Shown piece after piece: positions 39,102-50,968 of a DNA stretch of 64,000 bases. Within the stretch, counting starts at the first letter, position 1; the number at the start of each line of letters is the position of its first letter. The DNA comes from Bacillus sp. REN3 (lineage in GTDB: Bacteria > Bacillota > Bacilli > Bacillales > Cytobacillaceae): the NCBI RefSeq assembly GCF_017912555.1, contig NZ_JAERSD010000007.1:62001-126000 (forward strand), in the 5' to 3' direction. The position numbers and the translations under genes are program-made. The notes below the pieces were generated by a model. The model saw nothing but the letters and a program-made list of their open reading frames with translations. It was not told the origin of the DNA and ran no database searches.

Positions 39102-39991
39102 TGTGTCTGTACCTTTCTTTTATCAATATCCCGGTGGGTAACGCGAGTATGATAGTCTTTTCCAAAAAACTTCGCGATATATTCAGCAAGTGCTACAGAC
39201 CGGTGCTGGCCACCCGTGCAGCCAATCGCAATGATCAGCTGGGCTTTGCCTTCACGCTTGTAATGCGGAAGCATGAAACTGAGCAGGTCTGTCACTTTTT
39301 CTAAAAACTTATGTGTTTCATTCCATTTTAGTACATATGTCGAAACCTCTTCATCAAGACCGGTTTTCGGCCGCATGTGGTCAACATAGTGCGGATTCGG
39401 CAGGAACCTTACATCGAAGACCAGGTCTGCGTCAATTGGAATGCCATGCTTGAAGCCAAAGGACATCACATTTACCGTGAAAATCGATTTCTTGTTGACC
39501 GAAAATTCCTCAAGGATCTTCTCCCTAAGTTGCTTTGGTTTCATATCGGTCGTCTTGTAAATGATCTGTGCCCTTCCCTTCAATTCCTCAAGGAGCTTGC
39601 GCTCAAGCTGGATGCCTTCAAGCGGAAGCCCTGAAGGGGCAAGAGGGTGCGACCTTCTTGACTCTTTATAGCGGCGAACAAGCGTGGCGTCATCCGCATC
39701 AAGGAACAGGATTTGCGGGGAGACCCAGGAAGTCTCGGCAAGTTCATCAAGCGCCTTGAACAGTGAATCGAAAAACTCACGGCCGCGCAGATCCATGACA
39801 AGCGCCACTTTATTCATTTTCGTGCCGGATTCCTTCATCAGCTCCAGGAATTTCGGGAGCAGTGTAGGCGGCAGATTATCCACACAGAAAAAACCTAAAT
39901 CTTCAAAGCTCTGGATGGCAACGGTCTTGCCCGCGCCAGACATGCCTGTTATGATCACCAGTTGGGTATCTGTTGTCGAACCGGTACTCAT
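39098..39991 (-). CDS. rapZ: RapZ/YvcJ nucleotide-binding protein
   Basis: A 297-residue protein. Walker A is GMSGAGKT (about 17–24), [12 protein letters not shown] matches the family, and the C-terminal domain holds [20 protein letters not shown]. In E. coli RapZ controls GlmS through small RNAs; in bacilli YvcJ hydrolyses GTP and affects competence. Both roles tie to amino-sugar metabolism, which fits the neighbour yvcK. It overlaps yvcK by four bases and is 38 bases after the nudix gene. Confidence 0.93.
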   Translation of the reverse strand: MSTGSTTDTQLVIITGMSGAGKTVAIQSFEDLGFFCVDNLPPTLLPKFLELMKESGTKMNKVALVMDLRGREFFDSLFKALDELAETSWVSPQILFLDADDATLVRRYKESRRSHPLAPSGLPLEGIQLERKLLEELKGRAQIIYKTTDMKPKQLREKILEEFSVNKKSIFTVNVMSFGFKHGIPIDADLVFDVRFLPNPHYVDHMRPKTGLDEEVSTYVLKWNETHKFLEKVTDLLSFMLPHYKREGKAQLIIAIGCTGGQHRSVALAEYIAKFFGKDYHTRVTHRDIDKRKVQTQ

Positions 39992-40029
39992 TTCTATTTC
40001 CCCCTGATAACGAAAGTTTTTGTGTAAAT

Positions 40030-40488
40030 TCAGTTTGGATCGAGACGATATTGGATCAGTTCAAAATCCGGTGTATAGGTGAAGGCTCCATAAATGATGC
40101 CCTGGCCATGGACCATATAGTCGAGGATATGATAATCACCGGCAGCCATCGGAAGCTCTTTTATCTTATCGAGTTCATGCCATGAAAGCATTCCTTCCTC
40201 TGATTCATCAAGTTGGATGCCATCCGCTTCCGTTGCATAAAAGGTGAACATCATCCACTCCGAGACAACCTTGTCACCGTCCTTGATCACAAACGTAAAA
40301 ATCCCTTTGATTTGCGGATTGCGCAGATAAATGCCTGTTTCCTCACGGAACTCCCTCACACATGAGTCTTTGACTGTCTCACCCGGCTCCATCTTCCCGC
40401 CCGGAGCGACCCACCAATTGCGTCGCGGTTTTTGCAGCAGCAAAATTTTATCATCTTTTACTAAAACACAATTTGTCACCCGCTGCAT
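40030..40488 (-). CDS. yvcI: NUDIX hydrolase, 8-oxo-dGTP diphosphatase type (YvcI)
   Basis: A 152-residue NUDIX protein. The motif [18 protein letters not shown], then REETGI (GX5EX7REUXEEXGU), lies at about 33–55. [16 protein letters not shown] matches YvcI. It probably hydrolyses oxidised or other nucleoside triphosphates. The start at 40,488 has AGGTGG 6 bases upstream; an in-frame ATG five codons earlier has none. It precedes rapZ in the yvcI–yvcJ–yvcK–yvcL–crh order. Confidence 0.88.
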   Translation of the reverse strand: MQRVTNCVLVKDDKILLLQKPRRNWWVAPGGKMEPGETVKDSCVREFREETGIYLRNPQIKGIFTFVIKDGDKVVSEWMMFTFYATEADGIQLDESEEGMLSWHELDKIKELPMAAGDYHILDYMVHGQGIIYGAFTYTPDFELIQYRLDPN

Positions 40489-41046
40489 TGGTTCCCACCT
40501 CATCTTAAAAAAATGCCCGAACTTTTCATTCTTTTCATTATACTATTTTTAAGATACCGTCACAATGAATACAGAAGCGATATTTTTTTCATGTCAATTT
40601 CATGGTGTTATACCCATAGAGGGAGGCCTGTTTCATTAGCGGTAAAAAAAATTGGCACAGGGAGCACCTGTGCCGTCAAAGGATTATATTTTTAAAAGGG
40701 GGTCAATTTCTATTCCTATGATACCCCAGTTTTATTTCACTACTGTTACAGAAGAATTAATATCTAATTACGTTTTGTTAATTTATGCCGAGAAGGTCTG
40801 TTTTTACCAAAGTGCAGGAAATTCCTCCTGCATAGAAGTACCCGCTTGACAGCGGGCACTCCGTTTTATGAAGCAATCCTTACCTGTTCTCCCCAGACGT
40901 TCATTTGCCGCGGAGCGGGTTGAAGGCTCCTGGTGCACGGCAAGCCTTAAGGCCGTATCCGCATACGATACAGGGAAAAGCTGATCGCATGAGAACGTCT
41001 TTGATTTCAGGGAAAAAACCTGATTGTGAAAAAAACAGCCTTTGAT
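40489..41046. other. Intergenic region with several hairpins
   Basis: No gene is supported in these 558 bases. Three inverted repeats stand out: GGCACAGG...CCTGTGCC at 40,652–40,673, TGCAGGAAATTCCTCCTGCA at about 40,813, and CCCGCTTGACAGCGGG near 40,840. They may be terminators or a small RNA downstream of trxB. Confidence 0.45.
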
Positions 41047-42015
<969 letters not shown>

Positions 42016-42183
42016 TTATCTTCATCCACATGGATTTTTCCATTCATTCGAAAATAGTATTTCCTGCCTACACATATCCTATAAAACAAAGGCAGTATAG
42101 TCCAAACATATGCTTATTAAAAACAAATGTTCACCGAATTGACACAAATAGGTGCAGGGGTATCTGGTTTTGGCAATAAAAGA

Positions 42184-42228
42184 GGGTAAACTTCATCCGG
42201 CTTGCAGAATCAGTTTACCCATTTTTAC
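42184..42228 (-). terminator. Terminator after yvcD
   Basis: GGGTAAACT and AGTTTACCC, 9-bp stem with a 19-base loop. On the minus strand it ends with TCTTTTATT. Confidence 0.75.
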
Positions 42229-42251
42229 TATACCCATCATTTTGCTTTTTG

Positions 42252-43760
42252 CTAGATGCTGTCTTCCTCATGGAGGAGTTCACTGACCAAATTCACGTAT
42301 TTCGAAAGTGTTGATACAGACAATCCATACTTTTTCGCGACTGCCTGCTTCGAAGTCTTGATATTTCTTAGCTTATAAAAAAGATAGTCGACTGCTGCAG
42401 CCCACGCTTTTTTATTTTTGAAGTTGTAGCCTGCTTTCGCTGCCTGCTCGAATACTGAAAACCACATGATATACACAGCCGCCTCGTTCTTTCCGATTGG
42501 ATGGTAGTGGTCATATAGCAGTTTCGCTGTTTCATGGGCGCCGGTGACTTCTTCTTTCCTGGTGCTGAGCTTGCCTGAAGCAACAAAGGATAGATACGAT
42601 TTTTCCATTTCTGTCATCTTGTCCGTCGATTTCTCTGCGGCCAGGATTTCTTGCTTCCTTGAGGAAACGGAAGTCAGGAAGAGGGCGAATAGCCTCTCTT
42701 CTGGATAATCGCTGTTCAGCTGATTGACGATCGCGGTAACATGGGCCTCGAATTTCCCGCCTGGATGATCTGCCCACGGCTCCATCCCTTCTTTTTCAGG
42801 ATTATATTCAATGACCTTTTTCCAGAGCGTCCTTGCTGCATTTTCCCTGCCAGTAAAATAGGAAGCATAGGCCAGCCAGTAATAAAACGCGCCATCACCA
42901 TCAAAACCCGCTTTTTGCAGTTTTTTCAGCCATCTGTAAGCAAGTTCGTATTCGCCGATCAGGGCAAAGGTAGCGCCCAGCTTGAATTGATGCTCTACGT
43001 GGATCGGATGGATTTTTCCCAGGGAAGCCTTCAATTTCGCTACTTCTTCTATCAGGTCCTGGTAATGCGCAAAGACGAGTGCATTGCAGAGCGCATGCAG
43101 GTTCCCCGGATTCCGCTCAAGGACATCATTTAGGATATCGCTGGCTTTGCCGGTTTCCCCCAGATAAAAGTAGGCAAGCGCCAAATTATTATACGCCGAC
43201 CAATATTCAGGATATTCGTCAATGACTTCATGGAAAATCTCAATCGCCTTCGGGAATTCGCCGGATTCAAGATAGTTGCGCGCTTCCTCCTGTTTGACGA
43301 TGAGATCATCTTCCTCGTAGAAGTCCTCATCCAGTTCTTCCGCCTCAAGCGTCAGTATATCAAGAAGGTCGATCGCATCTTCAGCAAACTCTCCGTCCTC
43401 ATTCATCTCAATATACAGATTCGCATGCCTGAAAGCATCTTTAAATAAGCCCATATGAGCGTAGTTATTCGCTAAGAAATAATGGCACTCGTCCATGTGT
43501 TCATCAAGTTCTTCGAGGACCAAGTGCAAAAGACGGTTCGACTGCTGGTACTCCCCCAACTCCGAATGCACAATCGCCAGCTGGCAAGCAATCATCGGTT
43601 CGCCAGGTTCAAGCTGCATCGCACGCTCAAAGTACCTCAGAGCCTTATGTAGATCCCGTCTATGGAAAGCCTTGACCCCCTTGGTGAAATAATACTCACC
43701 CGTAGGAACGAATGACAGCAATTGTCCCTTTTGCTTCATTGCTTTAGAGTCTTTTCCCAT
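42252..43760 (-). CDS. yvcD: Tetratricopeptide-repeat protein (YvcD-like)
   Basis: A 502-residue soluble protein with several TPR motifs between about 25 and 320. Examples are ALRYFERAMQLEPGEPMIAC, YWSAYNNLALAYFYLGETG and NDVLERNPGNLHALCNALVFA. The C-terminal third (about 330–502) is helical and ends in a helix-turn-helix-like stretch QAVAKKYGLSVSTLSKYVNLV. Its position upstream of trxB and near the his operon matches yvcD in B. subtilis. Protein–protein interaction is the probable role; partners unknown. The HTH-like end suggests possible DNA contact, an inference. Confidence 0.82.
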   Translation of the reverse strand: MGKDSKAMKQKGQLLSFVPTGEYYFTKGVKAFHRRDLHKALRYFERAMQLEPGEPMIACQLAIVHSELGEYQQSNRLLHLVLEELDEHMDECHYFLANNYAHMGLFKDAFRHANLYIEMNEDGEFAEDAIDLLDILTLEAEELDEDFYEEDDLIVKQEEARNYLESGEFPKAIEIFHEVIDEYPEYWSAYNNLALAYFYLGETGKASDILNDVLERNPGNLHALCNALVFAHYQDLIEEVAKLKASLGKIHPIHVEHQFKLGATFALIGEYELAYRWLKKLQKAGFDGDGAFYYWLAYASYFTGRENAARTLWKKVIEYNPEKEGMEPWADHPGGKFEAHVTAIVNQLNSDYPEERLFALFLTSVSSRKQEILAAEKSTDKMTEMEKSYLSFVASGKLSTRKEEVTGAHETAKLLYDHYHPIGKNEAAVYIMWFSVFEQAAKAGYNFKNKKAWAAAVDYLFYKLRNIKTSKQAVAKKYGLSVSTLSKYVNLVSELLHEEDSI

Positions 43761-43890
43761 ATGATCCTCCGTAAATGTTTTTAACTAATGTAGTATAACA
43801 CAAGCAGAGTCCGTTCGAGAAGGCACCAAGCGGAAAATATTGCGCACAGGTTGGGAAAATCGGCTTGCTGCTCTCGACCGAGCCCTCATA

Positions 43891-44160
43891 TTATATCAAG
43901 AGTAGATAGTTTGATGGGGTGTGGTGTGAGCTGACGACCTGGTTATCGCTCATGTTCACGGCCAGGCTCTCAAGGATTGCTTTTTCTTTTACGGGCCATC
44001 GATCAATAACAAACAACCCAGAGAATTCCTCCATATTGAATCGATTCATTCTGTCAAGAGGATTATCCAGAAGCTCGTTGTAGTCACTTCCGGAACCACC
44101 AAAAGCCGGACCTATCATCCAGCTCAGGACTTCTTCAGCCAATAAAAAATCCAGCGCCTG
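43891..44160 (-). pseudogene. Doubtful coding stretch, in frame after the hisI stop
   Basis: The hisI frame continues open for about 90 codons beyond its TGA at 44,161 to a stop at 43,891, reading LDFLLAEEVLSWMIGPAF and on to YNELLDNPLDRMNRFNMEE. Composition is protein-like. There is no good start: only a TTG at 44,142 without a ribosome binding site. It could be a decayed gene whose start was lost, such as a relic between his and yvcD, or chance. No family recognised. Confidence 0.25.
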
Positions 44161-44811
44161 TCACTTGCCAGCGCTGGGATTCTTCCGTTCATTCAAGACT
44201 TCTAACACATTCTTAAGTGGCAGTTTTTGCTCCTGGAGGAGAACCATCAGATGGTAGAGCAGGTCGGCTGCTTCCCACTTCAGTTCTTCTGGGTCGCGGT
44301 TTTTGGCAGCGATAATCACTTCAGCGGCTTCCTCGCCGACTTTTTTCAGGATCTTGTCTACGCCCTTTTCAAATAAATACGTTGTGTAAGCTCCCTCCGG
44401 CATTTCCCGTTCCCGTTCGCGGATGGTTTTTTCAAGTTCAAGCATGACCGCAAAATCGGTCAGTGCCGTTGATTCAGAAACTGGAGAACTCTTGTCCATC
44501 AAGCTTTCCGAAAAGCAGCTGTCCGCTCCGGTATGGCACGCAGGGCCTGCCGGGTCGACGAGCACGACGAGCGCGTCCCCGTCACAGTCATACTTCAGCT
44601 CAACGATCCGTTGTGTGTTCCCGCTTGTCGCTCCCTTATGCCACAATTCCTGGCGGGAACGGCTGAAAAACCATGTTTCTTTTGTCTCCAGCGATTTTTC
44701 CAGCGATTCTTTATTCATATAGGCGACTGTCAGCACTTGCCTTGTGGAAACATCCTGGACAACAGCTGGAATCAGCCCGTTTGCATCAAACTTCAATTTT
44801 CCAATGTTCAT
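44161..44811 (-). CDS. hisI: Bifunctional phosphoribosyl-AMP cyclohydrolase / phosphoribosyl-ATP pyrophosphatase
   Basis: A 216-residue fusion enzyme for steps 2 and 3 of histidine synthesis. The N-terminal cyclohydrolase domain (about 1–115) has [18 protein letters not shown] and the zinc/Mg-binding [21 protein letters not shown]. The C-terminal pyrophosphatase domain (about 120–216) has [19 protein letters not shown] and the [13 protein letters not shown] helix. It is the last gene of the hisZGDBHAFI operon and overlaps hisF by 4 bases. No terminator with a clear T-run follows. Confidence 0.95.
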   Translation of the reverse strand: MNIGKLKFDANGLIPAVVQDVSTRQVLTVAYMNKESLEKSLETKETWFFSRSRQELWHKGATSGNTQRIVELKYDCDGDALVVLVDPAGPACHTGADSCFSESLMDKSSPVSESTALTDFAVMLELEKTIREREREMPEGAYTTYLFEKGVDKILKKVGEEAAEVIIAAKNRDPEELKWEAADLLYHLMVLLQEQKLPLKNVLEVLNERKNPSAGK

Positions 44812-45566
44812 CTGACGTTCACTCCTTTTTCACGGAGATAGGATTTGACTTCTTTTACCGAGGTTTCGCGATAATGGAAGATTGAAGCTGCCAGTGCGGC
44901 ATCCGCTTTCCCTTCCATAAAGGCATCAACGAAATGTCCGGCATTCCCGGCTCCGCCTGATGCGATCACTGGCACGGTCACCGCATCGCTGACCGCCCGG
45001 GTCAGCTTAAGGTCAAAACCCTTCTTCTCTCCATCGCTGTCCATGCTGGTCAGGAGGATTTCTCCTGCCCCAAGCCGGACAGCTTCCTTCGCCCACTCGA
45101 TCACTTCGAGTTCCGTCGGCGTACGGCCGCCGTGTGTATAAACGCGCCATGAACCGAGCTCCGGATCATATTTGGCGTCGATAGCAACAACGATGCATTG
45201 CGAACCGAAATACGCTGACCCTTCGGCGATCAGCCTGGGGTTTTTTACCGCTGCCGTGTTGAGCGACACCTTGTCCGCGCCGGACCGGAGCATCTTTTTC
45301 ATATCGTCGAGCGTATTGATGCCGCCGCCGACCGTGAACGGAATCGCCAATTCAGATGCGACCTCCCTGACAACCTCGACCATCGTTTTCCTGCCTTCGA
45401 CCGAGGCGGAAATATCAAGGAATACAAGCTCATCCGCCCCCTGTTGATCATAGAGCCGCGCTAGCTCGACAGGGTCGCCAGCATCGCGAAGCTGGACAAA
45501 CTGGACGCCTTTGACGACCCGGCCTTCCTTCACATCAAGGCAGGGAATGATTCTTTTGCTCAACAT
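44808..45566 (-). CDS. hisF: Imidazole glycerol phosphate synthase, cyclase subunit
   Basis: A 252-residue TIM barrel. With HisH it forms imidazole glycerol phosphate and AICAR. Catalytic Asp residues lie in [16 protein letters not shown] (Asp11) and [15 protein letters not shown] (Asp about 130). [15 protein letters not shown] is the phosphate-binding strand near the C-terminus. Ends 4 bases into hisI and begins 27 bases after hisA. Confidence 0.97.
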   Translation of the reverse strand: MLSKRIIPCLDVKEGRVVKGVQFVQLRDAGDPVELARLYDQQGADELVFLDISASVEGRKTMVEVVREVASELAIPFTVGGGINTLDDMKKMLRSGADKVSLNTAAVKNPRLIAEGSAYFGSQCIVVAIDAKYDPELGSWRVYTHGGRTPTELEVIEWAKEAVRLGAGEILLTSMDSDGEKKGFDLKLTRAVSDAVTVPVIASGGAGNAGHFVDAFMEGKADAALAASIFHYRETSVKEVKSYLREKGVNVR

Positions 45567-45593
45567 GATCCATCCCCCGCTTTCACAGTTGAA

Positions 45594-46331
45594 TTATCCA
45601 TTGGCATTCCCCATTTCCAGTGCGTCTTTAACCGAAAAACGCCCTTCGTAAATCGCTTTGCCAACAATGGATCCGCTGACACCATCTTTGGCGAGTTTTT
45701 TCAAGGCAGCCAGGTCCTCGAGCGAGCTGACACCGCCAGAAGCGATGACGCTTTTTCCCGTTTCCGCAGCAAGCTGGCTTGTCGCTTCCAGATTCGGGCC
45801 TGCCAAAGTGCCATCTGTCGCTATGTCGGTAAAAATGAAGGTTTCTGCCCCTGCATCCGCGAATCGCTTCCCAAGATCTAGCGTTGTCACTTCCGATGTA
45901 TTCAGCCAGCCATTCGTAGCCACCAGCCCTTTCTTCGCATCAAGCCCAATCGCGATTCCCGGACCATACTTCCTCACCATTTCCTCTGCGAAACTCGGAT
46001 TGGACACTGCGATGCTGCCGATGATGACGCGATTGACTCCGTTATCAAGATAGTGGACAATGTCAGCTTCGCTCCGGACGCCGCCACCAATCTGGACATT
46101 GGCGCCAAGCTCCCGCGCGGCCTGGATGACGTAACGGTCGTTCACCCGTTTGCCATCCCTGGCACCATCCAGATCGACCATGTGGATCCACGAAGCTCCT
46201 TCGTCCGCAAACTTTTTCGCCATTTCAAACGGCGAATCCCCATATACCGTTTCCTTATCATAATCACCCTGCAGCAGCCTGACACATTTGCCGCCACGCA
46301 TGTCGATGGCTGGATAGATTGTAAAAGTCAT
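45594..46331 (-). CDS. hisA: ProFAR isomerase (HisA)
   Basis: A 245-residue TIM barrel, sister of HisF, which opens the ribose ring of Pro[23 protein letters not shown] carries the catalytic Asp8; [16 protein letters not shown] carries the second Asp; and [13 protein letters not shown] is the phosphate site. Its start overlaps the hisH stop (ATGA). Confidence 0.96.
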   Translation of the reverse strand: MTFTIYPAIDMRGGKCVRLLQGDYDKETVYGDSPFEMAKKFADEGASWIHMVDLDGARDGKRVNDRYVIQAARELGANVQIGGGVRSEADIVHYLDNGVNRVIIGSIAVSNPSFAEEMVRKYGPGIAIGLDAKKGLVATNGWLNTSEVTTLDLGKRFADAGAETFIFTDIATDGTLAGPNLEATSQLAAETGKSVIASGGVSSLEDLAALKKLAKDGVSGSIVGKAIYEGRFSVKDALEMGNANG

Positions 46332-46969
46332 TTTTCCACCTTCCTTTCCTCCGCTAGCTTCGCAAAGTTACGCAGCAGCTCCATTCCCGTCGAACTGCTT
46401 TTTTCCGGATGGAATTGCATGCCATGGATGTTCCCTCTGCCAACGATCGCTGGCACCTCAATACCGAAGTAGTCGCCGACTGCCGCGAGTACATCAGGCT
46501 CAGACGTTTTTGCATAATAGGAATGGACGAAGTAAACATAGCCTTCATCAATGGATTCCAGCAAAGGCGAATCGCCCGTGAACCTGAGCTTGTTCCAGCC
46601 CATATGCGGGACTTTATACGTTTCACCTTCTGAAGTTGTGCCGCTGAACCGTTCTACTTTTCCGGGAAGCAGCCCGAGGCCAGGCGTAAGCCCGTTTTCG
46701 GTGCTTTCCTCAAAAAGCAGCTGCATCCCAAGACAGATACCGAGGATGGGCTTGCCGGTTGCCGCGTATTCGCGGATTGTCTCTGCCAGGCCAGTCCGGT
46801 TCAAGGCAGCCATCGCATCCCGGAAGGAGCCGACACCGGGCACAAGCAGTGCATCAGCCTTTTTCAAGTTTTCGCTGTACTGAGAGATGAAATAGGGTGT
46901 CGCCAGGCGTTCAAGCGCCTTGCTGACGCTGAAAAGGTTCCCCATCCCGTAATCAACGATGCCAATCAT
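46328..46969 (-). CDS. hisH: Imidazole glycerol phosphate synthase, glutaminase subunit
   Basis: A 213-residue class I glutamine amidotransferase. It supplies ammonia to HisF through the barrel. Catalytic Cys lies in [18 protein letters not shown] (Cys about 79), and His/Glu in [13 protein letters not shown] near the C-terminus. Intact and in the normal place between hisB and hisA; it overlaps hisA by 4 bases. Confidence 0.96.
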   Translation of the reverse strand: MIGIVDYGMGNLFSVSKALERLATPYFISQYSENLKKADALLVPGVGSFRDAMAALNRTGLAETIREYAATGKPILGICLGMQLLFEESTENGLTPGLGLLPGKVERFSGTTSEGETYKVPHMGWNKLRFTGDSPLLESIDEGYVYFVHSYYAKTSEPDVLAAVGDYFGIEVPAIVGRGNIHGMQFHPEKSSSTGMELLRNFAKLAEERKVEK

Positions 46970-47030
46970 TGCGTTTCTTCCCTTCTTGTAAGATCAGCGC
47001 CCCATTTCAGACCCTGCTGGCTGCTAAGTT

Positions 47031-47618
47031 CTATAGCATCCCCTTCGTTGATGGTACGCCCTTGACGCGCGGATCGATTGCCGCAGCTTCATCGAGTGCA
47101 CGGCCTAATGCCTTGAAAACGGCTTCGATCATGTGGTGCGTATTTTTGCCGGAATGGACGATGACATGGAGATTCATCCTCGCCTCAAGAGCGAGCTTCC
47201 ATAGGAATTCATGGACCAGCTCGGTGTCGAAGGTACCAACCTGCTGTGCGGGGAAATCCGCGCGCATTTCAAGATGCGGCCGGTTGCTGAGATCGACGAC
47301 AACCTGTGCCAGCGCTTCATCCATCGGAACAAATGCATTGCCATAGCGCTTGATTCCTTTTTTATCACCGAGAGCTTCGCGCAGCGCCTGTCCGATGCAG
47401 ATTCCGATATCTTCCGTCGTATGGTGGCCGTCGACTTCAACGTCTCCCTTTGCGTCTACAGACAGGTCGAACTGTCCGTGTTTCGCGAACAAGTCAAGCA
47501 TATGGGTCAGGAAAGGCACGCCCGTATCAAGGGAGGTCTTCCCCTCGCCATCGATGCTGAAGGCAAGGTCGATTTTCGTTTCATTCGTGTATCTTTTTAC
47601 CGTTGAGGTTCGTTCCAT
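47031..47618 (-). CDS. hisB: Imidazoleglycerol-phosphate dehydratase
   Basis: A 195-residue monofunctional dehydratase of the non-fused type. Metal-binding His clusters are visible in FLTHMLDLFAKHG, VDGHHTTEDIGI and HSGKNTHHMIEA. The C-terminal phosphatase domain found in E. coli HisB (or its N-terminal equivalent) is absent, so histidinol phosphatase must be encoded elsewhere, as in B. subtilis. Spaced 61 bases from hisH and 21 bases from hisD. Confidence 0.96.
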   Translation of the reverse strand: MERTSTVKRYTNETKIDLAFSIDGEGKTSLDTGVPFLTHMLDLFAKHGQFDLSVDAKGDVEVDGHHTTEDIGICIGQALREALGDKKGIKRYGNAFVPMDEALAQVVVDLSNRPHLEMRADFPAQQVGTFDTELVHEFLWKLALEARMNLHVIVHSGKNTHHMIEAVFKALGRALDEAAAIDPRVKGVPSTKGML

Positions 47619-47639
47619 CTCAAATTCCCTCCACTTTTC

Positions 47640-48905
47640 TCATTTCAACCTTTTTTCCACGGCCCGTGCATGTGCTTCGAGCCCTTCAAGCCTTGCGAAC
47701 TCCGCGATTTTCGCGCCATTGTCCTCCATCGCCTTTTCACTGTAAAGGATGACACTTGATTTTTTCTGGAAATCATCGACGCTTAACGGACTTGAGAAGC
47801 GGGCTGTTCCGTTTGTCGGCAGGACATGGTTAGGGCCGGCAAAATAATCGCCAACAGGCTCAGAGCTGTACCTGCCAAGGAAAATCGCGCCAGCATGCTT
47901 GATTTTCCCGAGGAGTTCCATCGGGTTGCCAGTGACGATTTCCAGATGCTCGGGAGCCAGCTGATTGATGGCAGCGACGGCTTCCTCGATATCGGCAGCC
48001 ACGTAAATCGCGCCATAATTTTCTATCGCCTCTTCCGCGATTTCCTTTCTTGGAAGCCGGGCAAGCTGGTTATAGACTTCGGCCTGGACATCCTCGGCGA
48101 GCTGAAGTGATGTTGTCACCAAAATCGCGCAGGCGCGCGGGTCATGCTCAGCCTGTGACAGCAAATCTGCTGCGACCTCATGCGCTCTGGCGGTATGATC
48201 GGCAAGAATCCCGATTTCACTTGGCCCGGCAATCATGTCGATGGCGACATCGCCAAAAACTTCACGCTTGGCAAGCGCGACGTATATATTGCCCGGACCA
48301 GTGATTTTATCGACGGGCCTGATCGACTCCGTCCCGTAGGCAAGCGCGGCAATCGCCTGGGCACCGCCAACCTTGTAAATTTCTTTGACACCGGCGATAT
48401 CTGCGGCAACAAGCACGCCGGCAGGGAGCTTCCCGTTGCTGCCGGGCGGAGATGCCATGACTATCCGTTCGACACCAGCTGTCTTCGCGGGGATGACATT
48501 CATCAGCACCGAAGATGGATAGGCCGCCGTCCCTCCTGGCACATACACACCGACTGAATCAAGCGGGGTGACCTTCTGGCCGAGGATCGTCCCGTTTTCC
48601 TCTGCAGACATCCATGATGGACGCAATTGTTTTTCATGGTATGTCCGGATATTGTCAGCAGCTTCCTTGATGATCCCAATAAGCCTCTCGCTTACATTCC
48701 GGTATGCCTCAGCTATTTCTTCCTCGGACACAAGGAAGTCATCAAGCGTAACGGAATCGAATTGTTTGGTAAAAGCCCTGAGCGCTTCATCTCCCGAATT
48801 CCTAACTTCCGAGATGATTCCCTGCACTGCCTTCCGCTGTTCCTCCGTTCCGCCGTCAACTGTCCTTTTTAGGGACACACTGCCGTCTATTTGTACTATT
48901 TCCAC
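47640..48905 (-). CDS. hisD: Histidinol dehydrogenase
   Basis: A 421-residue zinc enzyme that makes histidine from histidinol in two NAD-dependent oxidations. [21 protein letters not shown] gives the N-terminal nucleotide region; [15 protein letters not shown] and [12 protein letters not shown] hold zinc ligands; and [18 protein letters not shown], then [13 protein letters not shown], completes the site. It begins with GTG, 7 bases after AAAGGATG. It follows hisG with a 6-base gap. Confidence 0.96.
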   Translation of the reverse strand: MEIVQIDGSVSLKRTVDGGTEEQRKAVQGIISEVRNSGDEALRAFTKQFDSVTLDDFLVSEEEIAEAYRNVSERLIGIIKEAADNIRTYHEKQLRPSWMSAEENGTILGQKVTPLDSVGVYVPGGTAAYPSSVLMNVIPAKTAGVERIVMASPPGSNGKLPAGVLVAADIAGVKEIYKVGGAQAIAALAYGTESIRPVDKITGPGNIYVALAKREVFGDVAIDMIAGPSEIGILADHTARAHEVAADLLSQAEHDPRACAILVTTSLQLAEDVQAEVYNQLARLPRKEIAEEAIENYGAIYVAADIEEAVAAINQLAPEHLEIVTGNPMELLGKIKHAGAIFLGRYSSEPVGDYFAGPNHVLPTNGTARFSSPLSVDDFQKKSSVILYSEKAMEDNGAKIAEFARLEGLEAHARAVEKRLK

Positions 48906-48911
48906 CGGTCA

Positions 48912-49553
48912 TCATCCTTTCAGCCCAGCTTCGATTACTTCAGTCAATCGATCAATGAGCTCGCTGATCCGTTCGTCTTTGATCCTGTAGCTGACAGGGT
49001 TGACAATCAGCCTGGAGGTGACAGAAGTGATCGTCTCATATTCGATAAGCCCGTTTTCCTTCAGCGTCCGGCCCGTAGATACGATATCGACGATCCGGTC
49101 CGCTAGCCCGATGAGCGGCGCCAATTCGATCGATCCATTCAGCTTGATGATTTCGACCTGCTCGCCCTGCTCCCTGAAGTAAGCTGCTGCGACATGGGGA
49201 TATTTAGTCGCGACCTTCGGAGCGATATCATTCATTTTCGTGTCAGGTAGCCCGGCCACAGCAAGGTAGCAGCCGCTGATTTTCAAATCGAGCAGCTCAT
49301 AAACATCACGTTCTTCCTCAAGCAAGACATCCTTCCCAGCGATGCCAAGGTCAGCAACACCATGCTCGACGTATGTAGCAACATCCATTGGCTTCGCCAG
49401 AATGAACCTGAAGTTTTCTTTTTCAACATCTATGATCAATTTCCGTGAATCATCAAATTCCGGAGGCAATTCGTAGCCAGCTTGGCGCAAAAGTTCAGCG
49501 GCTTCCTCGAATATACGCCCCTTCGGCATCGCAATCGTTAATTGCCCGTTCAT
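48912..49553 (-). CDS. hisG: ATP phosphoribosyltransferase, short form
   Basis: A 213-residue catalytic subunit of the short-form ATP phosphoribosyltransferase. It lacks the C-terminal ACT-like domain of long-form HisG and so needs HisZ. Signatures are [17 protein letters not shown] at the start, [13 protein letters not shown], and the PRPP-binding [20 protein letters not shown]. It overlaps hisZ by 4 bases (ATGA), reflecting the obligate complex. Confidence 0.95.
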   Translation of the reverse strand: MNGQLTIAMPKGRIFEEAAELLRQAGYELPPEFDDSRKLIIDVEKENFRFILAKPMDVATYVEHGVADLGIAGKDVLLEEERDVYELLDLKISGCYLAVAGLPDTKMNDIAPKVATKYPHVAAAYFREQGEQVEIIKLNGSIELAPLIGLADRIVDIVSTGRTLKENGLIEYETITSVTSRLIVNPVSYRIKDERISELIDRLTEVIEAGLKG

Positions 49554-50734
49554 TCCACCGCCCCCTTTTCCGCTTTTCCTACGAGGTAAAGAACCTCACT
49601 GAAAATATCGGAGCATGTATCGAGGTTGCGGACGGCGCTGATATCCTGCAAAACAGCCTGTACGCCATCGCCCCTGAGCTGAGCCGCGATGTTGTACGCT
49701 TCCTTCCTGCGCTCGGGACTGAAGAGAATACAGACAACCGGCTCCGCGGCACCGAGATTGCCCAGGCTTTCAAGCAGGCGGTCAAGGCGAAGCGCAAACC
49801 CGGTTGCGCCAGTTGATTTCCCGAATTTTTCGAGCAGCCTGTCATAGCGGCCGCCATTTCCGATCGGAAAACCAACACTGCCTGCATAGACTTCAAATAA
49901 GATACCTGTATAGTAGGTCATATGGCTGATGATCGTAAGGTCTAGCCTGATGCGCTCATGCTCGCCAAAGTCCTCGATGATCTGCCATAAAAGCTCCAGT
50001 TCAGCTAGCGCGTCACCGCCTTCGCCATTTTCCACAAGCCCGGAAGCCTTGCTGATGACTTCTGGACCGCCGCGAAGCTCCAGGAACGTGAGCAGCCGCT
50101 GCCTGTCAATAGAAGACAACGGAAGTGCTTTTACATGTTCGCGATAGCCAACGTAATTTTTTTCATATAAAAATTTCATCAATTCCCTGGCACGGTCCTC
50201 TGTACCAAGTATCTGGACAAATAGTTGATTTACGAAGGCTGCATGGCCTACGGAAAGCTGGAATTCCTCAAGGCCTGCTTTTTTCAGCGAAGATATAGCC
50301 AGGGCAATCATCTCACCATCCGCACTGACGGAGTTGTCGCCAATGCATTCAACCCCGATCTGTTCAAACTCCGCCGGCCGGCCCCCTTCGCGCTGCTGCG
50401 CCCGGAAGACATTGGCCGAATAGGCCAGCCTGAGCGGGACATGGTCCCTGAACAGCTTGGATGCTGCAACCCTGGCAATCGGCGCCGTCATATCCGGACG
50501 GAGCACCAATGTATGTCCCTGCTGGTCAAGCAATTTGAACAGCTGCTGGTCAAGGATTGCCGAAGCATTTCCCACCGTTTCGTAATATTCAAGTGTTGGC
50601 GTTTCAATGAATTGAAAGCCCCATCTTTTCATTTCGGTCTCGATCGATTTCCTTGCCTTTTCCTTTGCCTCATATAATTGCGGCAATGTATCCCTCATGC
50701 CTAATGGCTTTTCAAACATAAACAAACGGCTCAC
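49550..50734 (-). CDS. hisZ: ATP phosphoribosyltransferase regulatory subunit
   Basis: A 394-residue paralogue of histidyl-tRNA synthetase that has lost aminoacylation and regulates HisG. Class II synthetase motifs survive: motif 2-like [16 protein letters not shown] and [19 protein letters not shown], motif 3-like [13 protein letters not shown]. It is the first gene of the operon, starts with GTG after AGAGGGTG, and lies downstream of a strong sigma-A promoter. No T-box leader or leader peptide was seen in the 140 bases between promoter and start. Confidence 0.94.
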   Translation of the reverse strand: MSRLFMFEKPLGMRDTLPQLYEAKEKARKSIETEMKRWGFQFIETPTLEYYETVGNASAILDQQLFKLLDQQGHTLVLRPDMTAPIARVAASKLFRDHVPLRLAYSANVFRAQQREGGRPAEFEQIGVECIGDNSVSADGEMIALAISSLKKAGLEEFQLSVGHAAFVNQLFVQILGTEDRARELMKFLYEKNYVGYREHVKALPLSSIDRQRLLTFLELRGGPEVISKASGLVENGEGGDALAELELLWQIIEDFGEHERIRLDLTIISHMTYYTGILFEVYAGSVGFPIGNGGRYDRLLEKFGKSTGATGFALRLDRLLESLGNLGAAEPVVCILFSPERRKEAYNIAAQLRGDGVQAVLQDISAVRNLDTCSDIFSEVLYLVGKAEKGAVE

Positions 50735-50852
50735 AGTTTCACCCTCTTCGCTGCTGTTGATCTATTCTTCCATTTGCCCAAAAAGGTAAATATTATTTCC
50801 TTCTCAAAACGCTTTAGTTCGCTAATATGGTAACAAAATGAAGATATAAGTA

Positions 50853-50881
50853 AGTGTACCTTCCCATCTAGTATCCGTCAA
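50853..50881 (-). promoter_or_regulatory. Sigma-A promoter of the his operon
   Basis: On the minus strand TTGACG (50,881–50,876), 17-base spacer, TACACT (50,858–50,853). It lies 119 bases before the hisZ start. Confidence 0.75.
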
Positions 50882-50968
50882 CCATTAACTGTTCATGTTC
50901 ATGGATTTATTTGATTTTTCAAGAGGGGCTGTTTAAAATGAGGGCAACGATAAAGGAGGCGGACAGGC

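Noticed and set aside
50735-50968. Possible T-box or leader peptide before the his operon
   Set aside because: No GGGTGG-type T-box sequence, no His-rich leader frame and no paired terminator/antiterminator; only a sigma-A promoter is seen.
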